From positions 10,831,034 to 10,895,033 of the forward strand of contig CM072888.1 of the NCBI GenBank assembly GCA_037013685.1: a DNA stretch of 64,000 nt. The letters are read 5' to 3'. The translations under genes and the position numbers were made by a program. Below are positions 51,401-64,000 of this stretch, in pieces. Below the pieces are notes generated by a model. The model worked only from the letters and a program-made list of their open reading frames with translations. It was not told the DNA's origin and ran no database searches. This stretch comes from Acridotheres tristis (taxonomy: Eukaryota; Chordata; Aves; Passeriformes; Sturnidae). Each line of letters opens with the position of its first letter. Position 1 is the stretch's first letter.

Positions 51401-54062
51401 TGGACATTCTCATTTTTAAATATGAAGACCTCTGTGCTTTTTATTCCATGCAATATCCTTCACATTGCTTCCCCTGAAAGTAGAATAAAAAAATAATAAA
51501 AGATTGAATACTCTGGTTTTATTTTCATTCCCTATTGAACATAGATCAAAGCATACCTCTGCCATATATTAATTTACTAACAGTATTTCTATCTTTCTTT
51601 GTAGCATAGGTATATGATGTGTAGTACCTCAGGAATAATAATTACAACTTTCTTAATTTTGCTTAATTTCAATCACTTTTATTCTCTTTTTTATTTAGAA
51701 TGCAATTTGTTTACATGCAAACAACTGGCAAACTCTCCAGCATTATAAATAAATAACTGAATTCTGAGGAGTAAATTCAGTCTCTTGGGGTATAGATGGA
51801 ATAGTGATAAGGCTGTGAAATACACGACTCATTCCCACTCACTCAATAAGCATCTCATAACTCACTGGAGGGCTGCAAGTTCCCTATCATAAGATTTAAA
51901 TTTCAGAAGAATGCCAGCGTGCTCCCTGTGCCTACAGGCTTAAGCATTCACAGAGGGATATTTTTTTTTTCAGTTTCATCATTTTGAAGGCCTGATAAAC
52001 AACAAGAAACAGAAAGCACCAGAAAGCTTTAGAGCAGCGTGCACATGTACTAAATATGTATGCCTATGGAATGCATACTGCTCTGGGGGTAGTTCTGTGT
52101 GAACTCAGCAGGGAGAGCAGTGCAGGCTCTGTCGGTGTTCCCAGGTTTCCTGACACTTCTGCACAGGTGCCCATGTGAGAAACCCAGTGTGTCTCCAGGC
52201 AACACGGAGAGCCTTCATCCACAGGGAGCCCAGTCATGCTGGGCAACAAGTCTGATGGCTTGGGGAAAGAGGCTGACAGTATAAAAGGAGAGCTAACATT
52301 TTCTAAGAAAAGAAATCAGGAATTCAATAAAAAGAGTGGGACTGACAAAGCCTGGGACCAGTGCCTGCTGTCAGCAGGAAAGTGCAGGCCATGCTGGATG
52401 AGAAGAGAAAGTCACAAGTACAGGAAACACACTGAAGAGTAATTATTTATCAGAACAAACTTCCTGTGAGTGCAAACTCTTCCCAATGTCCTGCATGCTG
52501 TCATTTCTTTTCATTTGCACCTGCAGTTCTGCTCTTTCCCTTCAATTATTTTAAAAAAGCCCTGAAAACTCAAAAAATTACAGAAAAAAAAGTCCTCCAT
52601 GCTGTGTTTGACTTTATAAACCCTAGAAGTGTTGGGTGGGGTTAGGTTTTCTTTTGTGCTTTTATTTCAGAATAGTAAATGTGAAAATGCTGTCTAGATA
52701 CACTATAGAATCACGTGCAAATGTTCTTGAGAAATTGATCTAGACTTCAATATTCCTACAACCAACATCTACCTTGGAAGTTCCAACAAAATACATTCAC
52801 AAACTACAGAATTTTCCCATACAAAAGAAGTCAACAAAAAACTCTAACCAAACTCACACAATGGAGGCAATAAACAGAAAAAAATCAGCCATGAATCAAT
52901 ACCCTTCTCTGAACAGAAGTGTCATTTCTTCACTAATCTGGATGACAGACAGAATCAGAATCAAAGAACTGCACTGAGTTAGACCCAATCCTTCAACTGG
53001 CTCTGTATCTTGTCTCCAAGAAAAGCCATAAATAGATATCTAGACATGCAAGATACCCTCCCTGCCTCCAGCTATTTCCAGTTCAGGAATTTCAGGAGCC
53101 AGTTGCAGTTCCTGTACATTCAGTAATTCTCAATTAACATCTTTCTCACTTGGAATTGATGAAAATAAATGGTAGTTCTGTAGAAGAAATTTTTTCTGTT
53201 TCTGATCTAGTCTCAACAACACACAGAAAAAAATACAGCATTCATGAATATATAGAAGAACTTAATTTTTGGAGGCATTTTGTGCTTCCTTCAGACTGCA
53301 AAGCCGATTCCATAAGTCTGCCCTATCAGAGAAGTCAGATGAAAAGTTTCAGTAAAGGTTTTAAAAGGCTGTAAAACTTCAGTAACATTCCTCCTCAACT
53401 GGATGCAGCAAACAGAATTCTTGACAGCGCTGTGGCTTCAGATGACCCATATAACTTATTTGTGACATTGTTACTGCAGAGTAATGGAGATTCATAAACT
53501 TGGGCTAATAAACGTTTTATGGCACAGCATATCAGCATGTAATATTTCTCAGCATAATGAAAGAGAAATAGTTTAACACCATGCACTTAAGCCCAGAGTT
53601 GACCTAGAATTGAGAATGCCTTGCCAACAGCTCCCTCCATTCTAGGATAGACAGTTTCCAGATCAAACTGAAAACTGCCTCTTCATCAACTATGAGAGAG
53701 ATTGATTACCCCAGTATTCATTTACAAATAATGCACAATTATTTAACAGAATGCCATGCAATGACATGACACAAACTTATGACGTTAATTCCATGCCCAT
53801 GGAAGTCACTGACAGTCTTGAAAATCATTGAATAGTAAAGATGTAGGAGATGGAGATTTCAGCACTGCTTCAGAAAGCATAATTGATGCATATTTCTTCA
53901 CATTTCTCAGTAAAATGATAATGTCAAACATGTATAAAACACTAAAACAGTGAACTTAAACATCTGTGCAGCATTTGAAGAGACTGCTCTGCCACAAATC
54001 TGTGAGATTCCTTCAGCACCTGACATAGTGCTGCAAGAGCCATTTCTCACAGATGTTCTTAC
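48420..54062 (-). other. INPP4B intron (about 5.6 kb)
   Basis: AT-rich intron. A small direct repeat AATTTATGAC is duplicated at about 48471-48492. A 101-codon plus-strand ORF at 48742-49047 has no recognisable domain. No CR1 copy was seen. Confidence 0.78.
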
Positions 54063-54135
54063 CTGCATTTAACGAAGGCAGGTTGTCTTTCCCACTGATG
54101 CCTTCAGTGGCTGTACACTCACGAACCAATGCACA
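54063..54135 (-). CDS. INPP4B: INPP4B exon: short linker (73 bp)
   Basis: This exon encodes 24 codons plus one base: CALVRECTATEGISGKDNLP and then SLNA. It begins in phase 0 after TTTTGCAG and ends GCAG|GTAAGA in phase 1, leaving G to start the next valine codon. The segment lies between the C2 domain and the central region, and the family shows cysteine-containing sequence here. The intron to the previous exon (54136-56132) is the shortest in the window at about 2.0 kb. The ORF is far too short to be found by length alone. It is supported by splice signals, frame and homology together. Confidence 0.92.
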
Positions 54136-56132
54136 CTGCAAAAGAAATACAGCCACAAATGTGACACATTCAGGGGTCTGAAATAAATCCATGGCAGTTT
54201 ATAAAAGGTAAGTTGAAAACCATCGCTGATAATAATATAAACTTCCCAAGTCTTAATTATAATTTACATTTTTATCTTTATATTTTTGCTCCAAGATACT
54301 GTAACACAATCAGAATTGTAGCCAAGAAAATGACAAAATATGATCAGCTGTTCCATTATAAAACAGAAATGTTTCCTACCAGTATAATGGCAGAAATGTT
54401 GAGAGATATTAATAGTCTAGCTTAATAAGTAAGTTTTATTATAAGAATAAGGCATTTTAGTTTACAACAATTTTTGACAAGTTTTGTGCTTTCAAAGAGG
54501 TTTCTTTGGGCAAAGCAGTTTTTACATGCACATTGCAAGAAAACACTTCATTAATTTTTAAAAAAGGGAAAACAAAGCACAAAAAAGTCTTTAAAATGTG
54601 CTCACACTTTGTGATTGAAGTAATTTGCTATATAAGTGAACCAGAATATTGCTTTGGTAAGATTAGTGCATAAAAGTATAAAAAGTTTATGGAAAAATCA
54701 ATCAGTGTACACCTATGTTAAATGTAGTATGACATATTTTTAATGCTCCTCCTATCCCCAGCCAGAAAACAAATGGGAGTCTCTAAAGGGGATAGGGATC
54801 TCTGCTCCCAGGGCTTCTCCAGTTCCTGGAAGCTCAGTGGAGAACTTAAGGCAGACAGCAATTCATCACCTACTCTCTACCAGGTGATACCTGAAAATGA
54901 ATTTAACCATCACATTCCTCTCCCATGAGAACTTCCTGCACATAATTTATCTAAAAATGAGCAAGCCCAGTTCAAAATTTATTTATTTTATAATAATTCA
55001 ATAATGTGACATTCTCACAATTGCATCTTCACTATCAACATATAAACCAAGACTGTGCTGCAACTGATTTGTACAAACCAAGAAGTCCTTTAAAGACCAC
55101 AGAAAATACATCTGTCATGAGTCTGGTCTCTCTTTACAAGTATTAGAAACCCCTAGAAAGATGCTATTAAAGCCTTCTGTCTCCCCCAGGCCAGACACAG
55201 CTCATTAATTACATCTCAAATAATTGCAAGGATCATTCCGCATTTTGAGGTGGAAGAACAGCAAAATAGAAGGCTGAAAAAACAGCTCATGTTGCCTATG
55301 TTGTGCAAGTTTTACAGTTCAAAACCAGAAAGATTTCACAGCATTTGTTGGCTTTTTTGGAACTGGTCCCACTCACCTGCTGTTTTTAAAAGGGACTGAA
55401 GTCCTTTCAGGTAAGTGGTGAAAAAAAGTGTAAAATCTACCCTGAGAATTTGACCCAAAAGCAGACTGTTTTGGCTAAGCAGAAAAGATATTGAAAACAA
55501 TGTCCTTTTCTCAAAAAATGATCTTATATGCTACTTCTAAACAAGAAACTGCTTCATTCCCTGTAGCAATATTTCCTTTTTTTTTTTCCTATGAAGAATA
55601 GAATACACCATAGTGTTAAGCAATAAACCATCATATTAGAGCTGCAAAAATGTGCTCCCATGAAATGCAGATGAACCTGGCCCTCTGCAAGGGAATTCAC
55701 CTCTTTTTTGGTTTGCCTGTCTGCCATTCTTCCAAGCTTTTCAGTATTGTGGGCACAGATTGCACATAAAAATCACCATGAACAGGACTTCAAGGGCAGA
55801 AAGCAGAGCAGCTATCCAAGGGAAAAAGAAGCTGTACTCATGGCATCTCTGGAGTTTTTTACCAGAAGTGATCAAGTACATTCAGTTGAGAAAAAATAAG
55901 CTATTTTTTTTCTTAAAGGAGGAAAGGGACTAGGAAACTCAGGTTAGACTATTACTCTGTACATTTTCATGAGTTTTTTTTTTTTTTTTTTTAGTTGAAG
56001 AAGAGAATAGTACATAGTAATTAACCCAGAAATTTTGTTTTAATTCCTTAACCAAATTTGGTAATTAGTATTTTAGACACCTGGTACAATTGATCATTCT
56101 AATTAACTTTGTGCTATAAACTGAGTTTCTAC
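54136..56132 (-). other. INPP4B intron (about 2.0 kb)
   Basis: Shortest intron in the window. It contains a run of 19 T on the plus strand at 55974-55992, about 140 bases downstream of the 56133 donor in transcription direction. No mobile element was recognised. Confidence 0.85.
55974..55992. repeat. Poly-T run (19 bases)
   Basis: Uninterrupted T tract on the plus strand, read as poly-A in the INPP4B transcript. Confidence 0.9.
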
Positions 56133-56244
56133 CTTTTGATCCTGGGTATCTGCTGTGATGTGGTCTGTTTCCCCCTCCTCTAGTTCTCCCATCTTCACAA
56201 GATTGACTTCAATGGTACCAACTGTCTTTCCACCATCAGATGTT
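56133..56244 (-). CDS. INPP4B: INPP4B exon: end of C2 region (112 bp)
   Basis: This exon encodes 37 codons plus the last base of a split arginine codon. It reads [19 protein letters not shown], then an acidic [11 protein letters not shown] segment, and ends DTQDQK. The acceptor is a polypyrimidine tract followed by CAG and the donor is AAG|GTAGAA, ending in phase 0. The [13 protein letters not shown] stretch looks like the last beta strand of the N-terminal C2 lipid-binding domain, with an acidic linker after it. It matches vertebrate INPP4B at about residue 168 onward. The preceding exon, which supplies the first two bases of the arginine codon, was not found up to 64000, so the intron upstream is at least 7.7 kb. 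Confidence 0.93.
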
Positions 56245-57249
56245 CTGGAAAAAAAAACCCCAACCCATGACACTGAGTCACTTGCTGCATCAAATTCTTT
56301 CAATTAAAATATTGTCAGTAAATATTTAGTTCCCTCTCCATTCTGTAAAGCTGCAGTCACCTGTATTGAATTGGTAATTTACCATCACAAACCAAATGGT
56401 AACAATGAGGCAACTTCTTCAGGACAATGGAAGTTTTCATCACTAAACTGAAGATGGGTAAGTGCTATAAGTGGTGCATGAATCTGTGAATACTGCCCAA
56501 GTTTTCATTCTAGACCTTATCCTGGCTGTGGACCATTGGATAAAGAGCTGTAATACTGCACCAATATTCCACTTAAGATCTGCACTCACACTGCAGAGTA
56601 CATGTTTTTTTTTCCTAACGATCTGCAATGAAAGGATATACTCAGTGTATTAATAAAACCCCCAAAAAATCAAAACAAATCTGAATATCACTTCTCCCTT
56701 TGTAATCCATCCACAGAGTAATTATTCAGAATTTATCCCATTTCTTGAACTATATGGGAACAGTAGTACAGGTCCAGGTGAATTCCTTTATTATCATCTC
56801 CACAAATAGTTTACTCCTAATAAATAAAACAAACAAAAACAATTCAGATGTACATCACCAAGAAAAGAGTATCATTGACTACTTTCAGAAGAAACAAGAG
56901 TTTAAACTCCAGAAAGATACCAAATGCTTTTTCAGCTTTCAGAGGCATCACAGCACCAAGGTTAATGGCACAGTCTATCTCCCCTGGCTTATTCTGAACA
57001 GCTGGATTTTTTTGAAAGGAAGGAAAGAAGAGATACTATTTCACAATAATGAGGGAAGGGTAACAAAAGGCACCAAGAAAAAATAGGCAAACGGAAATGA
57101 TGAGAATAAGTTCAGCAGAACTACGAAAACACAGAGGAAGGAGAATCAAAACAAATGTGTTTGGTGCAATGCTATGTATTATCTGAGCAGTGAAAATGAA
57201 GAGTGATGAATTGGGAAAAAAGAATACATGGAAAAGTTCAATGTTATAA

Positions 57250-57350
57250 AATCATAGAATTATTGAATATGCTGAGTTGGAAGGGACCCATTATAATCAC
57301 CAAGTTCAACTCCTACAATAAAAAATGAAAAAACAGTTAGCCCCAAGCTT
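57250..57350 (-). mobile_element. CR1 LINE 3' end, short
   Basis: AATCATAGAATTATTGAATA, TGCTGAGTTGGAAGGGACCC and CAAGTTCAACTCCT form the reverse complement of a CR1 3' terminus. The 3' end is recognisable for about 80 to 100 bases, after which similarity fades. Confidence 0.85.
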
Positions 57351-58769
57351 TCCAATTAAATAATTATTTTGGTTGCAAACCATTAAGCTTTAACGTGCAC
57401 TCCGTAGAATACACTCATCTTGCAACTATACAGATCTGATCTATAAAACCTTACAAAATAAACATAATTCTTCATATTTTACAAAAATTTAAAAACTTCA
57501 TTTGCTCTGAACCAAATTAATTACCTACAATAAAGAAACAATTAAAAGCAAACCAGTTCCAGACAGTTTTGCAATTGAAGAAGCTTGTATTAATTAACAA
57601 AGTATCCAGAAGAAAAGTAGGAAGGGTTCCATGTTCAAATAGTGCATATCAGCAGATAGACATAATAATTTTGGAATGCATGAGAACAACTTAAGGGCCT
57701 TCTGAATGAAGAACTTTCCCCTGACTCGCTACAGCCTCGTGGTTTGACTTAACTCCTTTTTCTCCTGGTGTCAAACCTGCACCCAAACTAGGCTGTGTCA
57801 ATAAATGGACTACAGCATTCCCAAGCAGAAAGGGTATATTTCAGATGTCAGCAAATCACATATCTCTTTAAAAACAAAAGTGTGTGGTTATAAGACTGAA
57901 AATTTTTCAACAGCTTAAGGTGTTTTGATGAAAGTGTCAAGTGAATAAACTGATTTACTGTTGCTCCAGTAAAATAAAATGGAAATGCTAGCTACAGCTT
58001 CCCAGTCCTTGTCTCTTGTTCTTTAGAATGCTAAATATTCTCCTTGCTGCTGTTATTAAAACCTTGGCCTCAGTACGACAGTCAGTATTCATTGCTTGCC
58101 TGCATGAGGAGCAATAAGTATTTTGTATGGGTTTTAAAACAGTGATTGATCTCACTTCATTTTACATTTTAAAAAGTTATTATTTTCTTATCAAAATCAC
58201 CCCTGTTCAGGTCTTATACATATGTAACATTACAATCTGAAATATGCATTACCTGCAAGAGAAGGTAATGCAACACAATAAAACTAAAGAGTGGGACTTG
58301 CTGCATTGTAGTTGCACTTATTTCTCCAGCTCTTATCTTTCCACACAGAAACATATAGACACGATTTAACAAAAAAAGCCAACAACAATAAAACCAACAA
58401 ATCTCCCATCCAAAGTTTCTTTTGAATGCTACAGGCATGCAAACCAACAAAGAGCTCTATGAATGCCCAGGGCAAAACTGCTGTGAGCAGTGTCAGACTC
58501 TGATTTTAAAACACCAGCAGCGCATGACTGTCTTCAAGCAGACATGTCACACATTTCAAACTTTCCAGCAATAACATGAGATTAACATTTCACTTGGAAG
58601 AAAATTTAAAAAGAAAAACAGAAGTGATGCAGTGGGAAAGATTTAAAAAAGCTTGTGATCATAGTTTAATGGGATAAAAACCTGTATAATTTTACTTTGC
58701 ACTAACAGTGCTGAGCACACACACTCGTGCATGTACACAGCTTTGTCTGAAGAGATGTGAAGAGAATCT

Positions 58770-58784
58770 CACACACACACACAC
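58770..58784. repeat. (CA)n microsatellite, short
   Basis: Seven to eight CA units. Confidence 0.9.
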
Positions 58785-58969
58785 TGTTCAACAGAGCAGC
58801 AGAGAAATAATTAATTGGTTTTAGGATATTTCATAATGCATTAGGATGGAACCAGCTTATTTGCTGCAGTTTAAAAAACATGAGAAGGACACTGCACCCA
58901 CACGGTGCAGTGAAGATAGGCCCTGCATCAAATTGTCCCTAGGCATAAGAGAGGGAGCAATTGTATATA

Positions 58970-59046
58970 GCAAGTGTATATATACACTTATATACATATA
59001 TAGCAATTGTATGAGCAAATATATATATATACACACACACACACTA
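58970..59046. repeat. Compound TA/CA microsatellite
   Basis: Imperfect TATATACA repeats followed by (TA)n and (CA)n. Part of it, GTGTATATATACAC at 58975-58988, is a perfect palindrome. Confidence 0.9.
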
Positions 59047-62000
59047 TATTCCCACAGAAAAAAGTACTGCACCTTGACACCTGCATAGGGCAAGTTGGGT
59101 GGGGGATACTGTACAAGGAGTAAAATCAGTGTCAACATAAGAAACCCATCCATAGCAGAAAATCCAGCTGGTTTATGAAGCTGGAATATTGCTGATACAT
59201 TTTAGCACCCTGGGACAAGGAGCAGCAATTGTCTGATACCAGGCAGCAGAGCACCTGCATTTGAAATAGATTTCTGTACAATCCCAAGTCTTTAAGGATC
59301 CCCAGGTCAGTATTAGTTCCCTCAAATGTGAAGGAAGGAGGCAGCCAGTAACTCCATGAGCAGCAGGAATTTGTTCCCACCTTAGGCACTTCTGGCCATA
59401 AATTTTGACCAAGGCATCCGGAGAGGAAGAAAGTAAACTAGGGATTGAAAAGTAATTGAGCTAGATGGACTGAGAACAGCAGTCATTTGCCTCCAATGCT
59501 GATCTCATCAAGTCTCACTACTACATGTTGAATATGCAAATTTTGGCCTGCTAATTGGTTCCCATGGCCATACACCCTCCTTCTAAACAAAAACCAAAAC
59601 AAAAAAAAAGAATAAAAATATTCAATAACACAAACGAAAAAAGGAAGCAGACTTCATGTTTGCATGGCTGTGTTAATTAAAAAAGGCAAAGTGACTGCCT
59701 GAAAAGCAAACTGCATGACTGAGTCTAGCAGGCAGCCCCTTTGTCCAGTGCATAATGCACAATAAAAGCAATTAGCACAGGCTAACCTACAGATTGTCAT
59801 AAAATTAATGTCCCCACTGGTATAATATATTTTGATACATCCAAGCAGAAAACTATTGCACTTAGACAAAAATATTTATCTGTGAATTCAGTGAAGCCTA
59901 TTACAATAATCAATACTGGTTTTAAGCAAGTCCACAGTAAATAACATTCTGTTGCATTGTAAGGTAAATAAACAAAGTTTGCAATGCTCGGTTCTTTCTG
60001 TTTTCATTATTTCAATGTACAGTTGATTAAGTTTCATGTCAGAACAAGTTTCACCTCAACTGTATTGGAGATTTGCCTAACTTATAAAGTCAAGCTGTTC
60101 ACCAGCTTCTTGAGGTGTATGACACAACATGAAGCAGCCAACAACTTCAGGGAGACCAAGTACAATTAGTTTTAGACAGATATCTATAGAATTTTAATAG
60201 GGAAATGCAGCTAAATATATAATATTTTATAGTCCTTATTGGCTAGGGAAGTTATGTTAAGTACACAAATGACTGCAGAAATTACTGTGCTGCTTCCCAA
60301 TTCTCTTTAGTTAGTTAAACTTTGTGAATATTACTGCTACCAAAGTGCAGTTACATGTTTTCTGGCCCACTGAACTACAAGCTGTTAGGAGGGAGGGAAA
60401 TGAAGAGGACTTTCTTTCAAAAAAAAAAAAAGCTATGTTTATCACCTTTCTTTACAGAAAGTTCAGTCCTATGCAAGATTAATAAAAAGAAAACAACTAA
60501 AATTAGACAGGCCAGATAAATAGATACTGTCCAAGAGCTTAAGCACTGACACAAGCTTAAATAGGTCTGTGTAGTACAAGATTGACAGACACAACCTCCC
60601 AGATAACCTGTATAATTCTTGCACTCCATCCTAGTTCCTGTTTGTTTAGCTCCACTGCCACAGCTCCTGCTCACAGAGGCCAAAGAATCTGAGTGGCATT
60701 GACACTGATTTCACACTGATGTGCCCTAATTACCCATTTGTCAGTCATTTAAGAGAAACACATCAGATGCACCTTATTTTTGCAGAGGACACAAGAGAGG
60801 AGAATATCACTTGATATTATCTTTTATATATCACTAAATATTAATATCATATAAAGATTATATTTTTCCTTTCCTCCTTCCTACATGTAAATAAGTGGAA
60901 ACCATATCAAAATTGGCCAAGCTAAAGAGGGCCTTCCTGGAACAGGCCAACTACCACCACAGGGAAAGGGGCTAATAGAAGTGTTGATTGTTAGCTCTTT
61001 GCAAAAAGCCATAGAGCTCAACTAAGAAAAAAAAAAGAAAATCCCAAAATATTATGCTGTTCTTAACAGAAAGGCATGGCAAATGATCCTCTAAATTGAA
61101 CTTTAAAAATAATCAGTTTTTATTACTAAATTAGCAGCCAGTATACCTAGATCTCATTTAGAAAGAAGAAAATATGTATTTATTTTTTTTTAATTGGACA
61201 CAGTATATTATATAGTCAATCTTAAGAAATATTTTCCTACTGAAAAACACTTTTGTTTCCTTCAACAGCCTATTTTATGCCGTTCATCATCACAACTGTA
61301 TGGGAAAGCTGGAAGCAAGTGACATTGCATTATCATTGCAAAATGAAACATGAAAGCCTATAGAAAGCTTCTCTCTTTTTATAAATTCCATATTGGAAAG
61401 TGCAATCCTAAATCTCTAATAACTAAATTCCTCTGCCAACATCTGCTGTGTACACTGAAGTAATTCTCCCTAAATTGACCTTTTTGTGTTTTGATGATTA
61501 GCTACAGATCTACCAGAAATACTCAGCCACCAGTTTAGGGCACCTTTATGGAGAAGAAAGGACAATCAAAATAAAAAACTTCTTTTGCAGAAGCTTTGTA
61601 ACTTGTGTCCCTAAATCACTATTAGAGTACAATGGTAGGAAAATGGAAAAGTAGAGCATGGTGTGTCAACAGTAAGAACTTTTACACACGTGCCAGCTCT
61701 CCACAAAATAACAGAAAAATACAACAATCTTCCTTGAAAACACTTTTATATTGTTACATTTCACCTCAGGACAATGGAAAGACGTTTATAAAAAAGGAAA
61801 ATAAAAACAAAATTCAGTTAAAAATTAACAAGATTCTATAATTACACCAGTCTTTACAGGGCACACCACAGAGCTATTTCCTTAAATCTCTACTTTCATC
61901 CGACAAAGGAGTATCTCAGTCACAGGCACTCCCTGATAAACTCCCATCCAAATAATATCAACAAGAATTAAACAGAATTTCATGTTCTGACAAGTCCCTT

Positions 62001-63621
62001 GATAGATCCTCTATCCTCCTGAGAGGTACTAATACCTCAGGGTGATTAGAGGAAAGCAAGCTTCTATTAGCAGACTGCTCTGGTTAAATTGCCATTGAAG
62101 AAATGTGGATAATTTCTACTGAATTTCTGCTGCTTAATAGTAATAATCAGAAAACAATCCCACTTCTGAAAAGTTACGATCTTTTTTTCTTAAAAAACCT
62201 AACTAAACCCTGAGTAAACCCTACCATCTAATGTATCCGCAAACTAATTTAATTGGTATATTTGTCTTCTAGTGTTAGCTGAACAAAGAAGACAAACAAG
62301 ACTAAAAATATTAATTAAAAGCAAATTTTTCAACTATTTCTGATGAGTTTTCCATCTTAACTTTTTGATTACAAACTCAGATGCCTGAGATACAAAATAT
62401 TTACTCTGAAACTGTCCAGAAGCTTTCCATTCTGTCAATTACTGTGCCACCTGTCAGAGGCAATCTTTCAGATCAAATTTTCAACGTGTCAGTTCGGGAA
62501 GCAAAGTTTATCCCAAAGAGCTAAAGACAACTTGAACTCCTGTAAGAATAGATTCTTACAATCACTAAGCTGGAATTCATTTACCTAGTCTTCAATTCCC
62601 ATAGAGAACAGTCAGTTCACATTTTATCAAATCAGATTTTTTTTGTTAGACAAAGTTATCTTCTTGTTAGGAGTGGCATTTTATGTTTGGGAGAAATTAA
62701 AATCAAAGTATTTTGTTAACTTTGCCCTGTAAACAACACACTCATATACATATGATCTTGTTGAAATAGGAAGGCAGGTGCCAAAATACTTTAAGAATTT
62801 TCCGTGTCTAAAAAATCTCTGAATGGGTCATACTTTGCTCCTTAAACTAAATTAAGGCTGTCTTCCTGTGCTCAGGGTAACAAATTTAAAACAACTTTCT
62901 CACAGCACTTATCTAGTGTTTCAGTTCTCCCAGTCACAGCTTCTTTCCTTCCAAAATGTTTCCTTTGTAGACATATGGAGTTTGAGCAGTTGCTCTATGA
63001 AGCCTAACTGTACCTTCCCAGTAATCCCAAATAAGCCTCCATTGCTTAATGCAGAAATCAGCCCAACAAAATCCCTGCACTATATAAAATCCAATGAATT
63101 TATTCTGAAAATCACCACCTAAAAGGTTGCCCCTAACCTGCAAAAGGTTTTGATTTGTATCTTCATCTATCTTAAGTCATGCAAGACAGCATCAGGGGTG
63201 ATAAATGATTTTTTTTTTCCTTCAGTGCACAGCTTTAAGACGTATTTGTTCAGCCCAGCCCTAGGTTTTGAACACTGTCACCTTCAATAATTAGGCCCAC
63301 CTTCTTTAAACATGCTTAGTAAACAAATCAAACTGTGTACTGGTAATTCTTTAAATCACACACACCAAACAAAACTGAGGATCTTATGCTCCTTTCTAAA
63401 GGAAACTTCGAATTAATATTCTCTATGCCAAATTCCCTGAAATTCTACCACAGGTTATCATACCATAAAATTAATTTTTCTAATCTGGCAACTGGGAAGC
63501 TCCAGGTTATAGGGTTGATTGATATTTAATTTTGAATTTGTTCACGGCAGAATTAGAAGCACTTCAAGTTGACCTCCAATATACCTGATGAAACATGGAG
63601 TTTAAAGCACAGTGAAGCAGC

Positions 63622-64000
63622 AATCATAGAATTGTATAGGCTGGAAAGGACCTTTAAGAGCATCGAGTCCAACCATAAATCCAGCACTGCCAAGTCCACC
63701 ATCCATGTTCCTCAGGGCCACATCTACCTGTCTCATAAATACCTCCAGGGATGGTGACACCCCCCTGCTTCCCTGGGCAGCCTCTTCCAGTGCTTGATAA
63801 CCCCTCATGTGAAGAATTTTTTTCCTGATATCCAATCTAAACCTCACCTGGTGGCACTTGGGGCCGTTTTCTCTTGTCCTCTTACTTGCTGCATGGAAGA
63901 AGAGATGGACCCCCATTCCACAACATCTCCTTTCAAGGAATTCTAGAGGGTCCCCACTGAGCCTCCTTTTCTCCAGGATAAACACTCCCAGCTCCCTCAG
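63622..64000 (-). mobile_element. CR1 LINE 3' fragment, cut by window end
   Basis: The plus strand reads AATCATAGAATTGTATAGGC, TGGAAAGGACCTTTAAGAGC, CGAGTCCAACC, ACCTCCAGGGATGGTGACAC, CCCTGGGCAGCCTCTTCCAG and CTCCTTTTCTCCAGGATAAA, the reverse complement of the CR1 3' UTR and ORF2 end. At least 379 bases are present, continuing past the window. The minus-strand ORF of 127 codons here is CR1-derived. Confidence 0.95.

Larger units (their letters stand above)
1..64000 (-). other. INPP4B: INPP4B gene, internal part (9 exons and introns)
   Basis: The whole window lies inside one minus-strand gene. Nine exons with GT-AG junctions and compatible phases encode a continuous protein segment that I recognise as inositol polyphosphate 4-phosphatase type II. 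The family removes the D4 phosphate from phosphatidylinositol 3,4-bisphosphate to give phosphatidylinositol 3-phosphate at endosomal and plasma membranes, which dampens AKT signalling. The encoded part covers the end of the C2 region and the central region. The C-terminal catalytic CX5R loop is not in the window. The paralogue INPP4A is similar in several exons; the choice of INPP4B rests on the match of exons 56133-56244 to 32216-32320 with the INPP4B N-terminal half as I remember it. Neither the promoter nor the polyadenylation site is present. Confidence 0.93.
56245..64000 (-). other. INPP4B intron (partial, 5' part outside window)
   Basis: At least 7.7 kb. It holds CR1 fragments at 57250-57350 and 63622-64000, a CA run (58770-58784) and a TA/CA microsatellite (58970-59046). 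The upstream exon encoding the earlier C2 domain was not found. Confidence 0.8.

Noticed and set aside
63602..63985. Minus-strand ORF of 127 codons
   Set aside because: It lies inside a CR1 3' fragment and is explained by the repeat.
56245..64000. Search for the preceding INPP4B exon of the C2 domain
   Set aside because: No minus-strand frame with suitable splice sites and family residues was found.
1..64000. INPP4A as the alternative identity
   Set aside because: The paralogue shares the central blocks, but the N-terminal exons ([39 protein letters not shown]) agree better with INPP4B as I remember it. A protein search would settle this.

Overview
The window is nuclear DNA of a vertebrate, almost certainly a bird. 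It is AT-rich and mostly intronic. It carries several 3'-truncated CR1 LINE copies, including one in the divergent form familiar from turtles and crocodilians. Its only recognisable protein-coding content is nine exons separated by GT-AG introns of 2 to 10 kb. There are no operons, phage, CRISPR arrays, tRNA or rRNA genes. No long open reading frame exists outside the exons and repeats.

All nine exons lie on the minus strand and belong to one gene, INPP4B (inositol polyphosphate 4-phosphatase type II). This was recognised from near-continuous identity with the vertebrate protein. Read from high to low coordinates, they encode the end of the N-terminal C2 region (56133-56244), the linker and central helical region (54063-54135, 48272-48419, 38448-38578, 32216-32320), the conserved middle block (27734-27842, 18508-18685), and the variable linker followed by a conserved DEEEWDRVWANV stretch (13064-13276, 7120-7264). 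The nine exons join in frame at every junction and total 1214 coding bases. By my recollection of the human protein this is about residues 168 to 572 of roughly 920. The first exons (beyond 64000) and the C-terminal exons with the CX5R phosphatase loop (below 1) are outside the window.

The introns hold the rest. There are CR1 fragments at 19891 and 37541 (plus strand) and at 27262, 28200, 57250 and 63622 (minus strand). There are AT and CA microsatellites at 36031, 58770 and 58970, several small tandem duplications, and two GC-rich islands at about 21530-22340 and 29450-29900. The first island is built from short tandem repeats. Its last part is a perfect 56-bp tandem duplication in which each unit carries a full CTCF-type core motif, with a third decayed copy after it. 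This is the most unusual structure in the window. Nothing here indicates a previously undescribed gene system.
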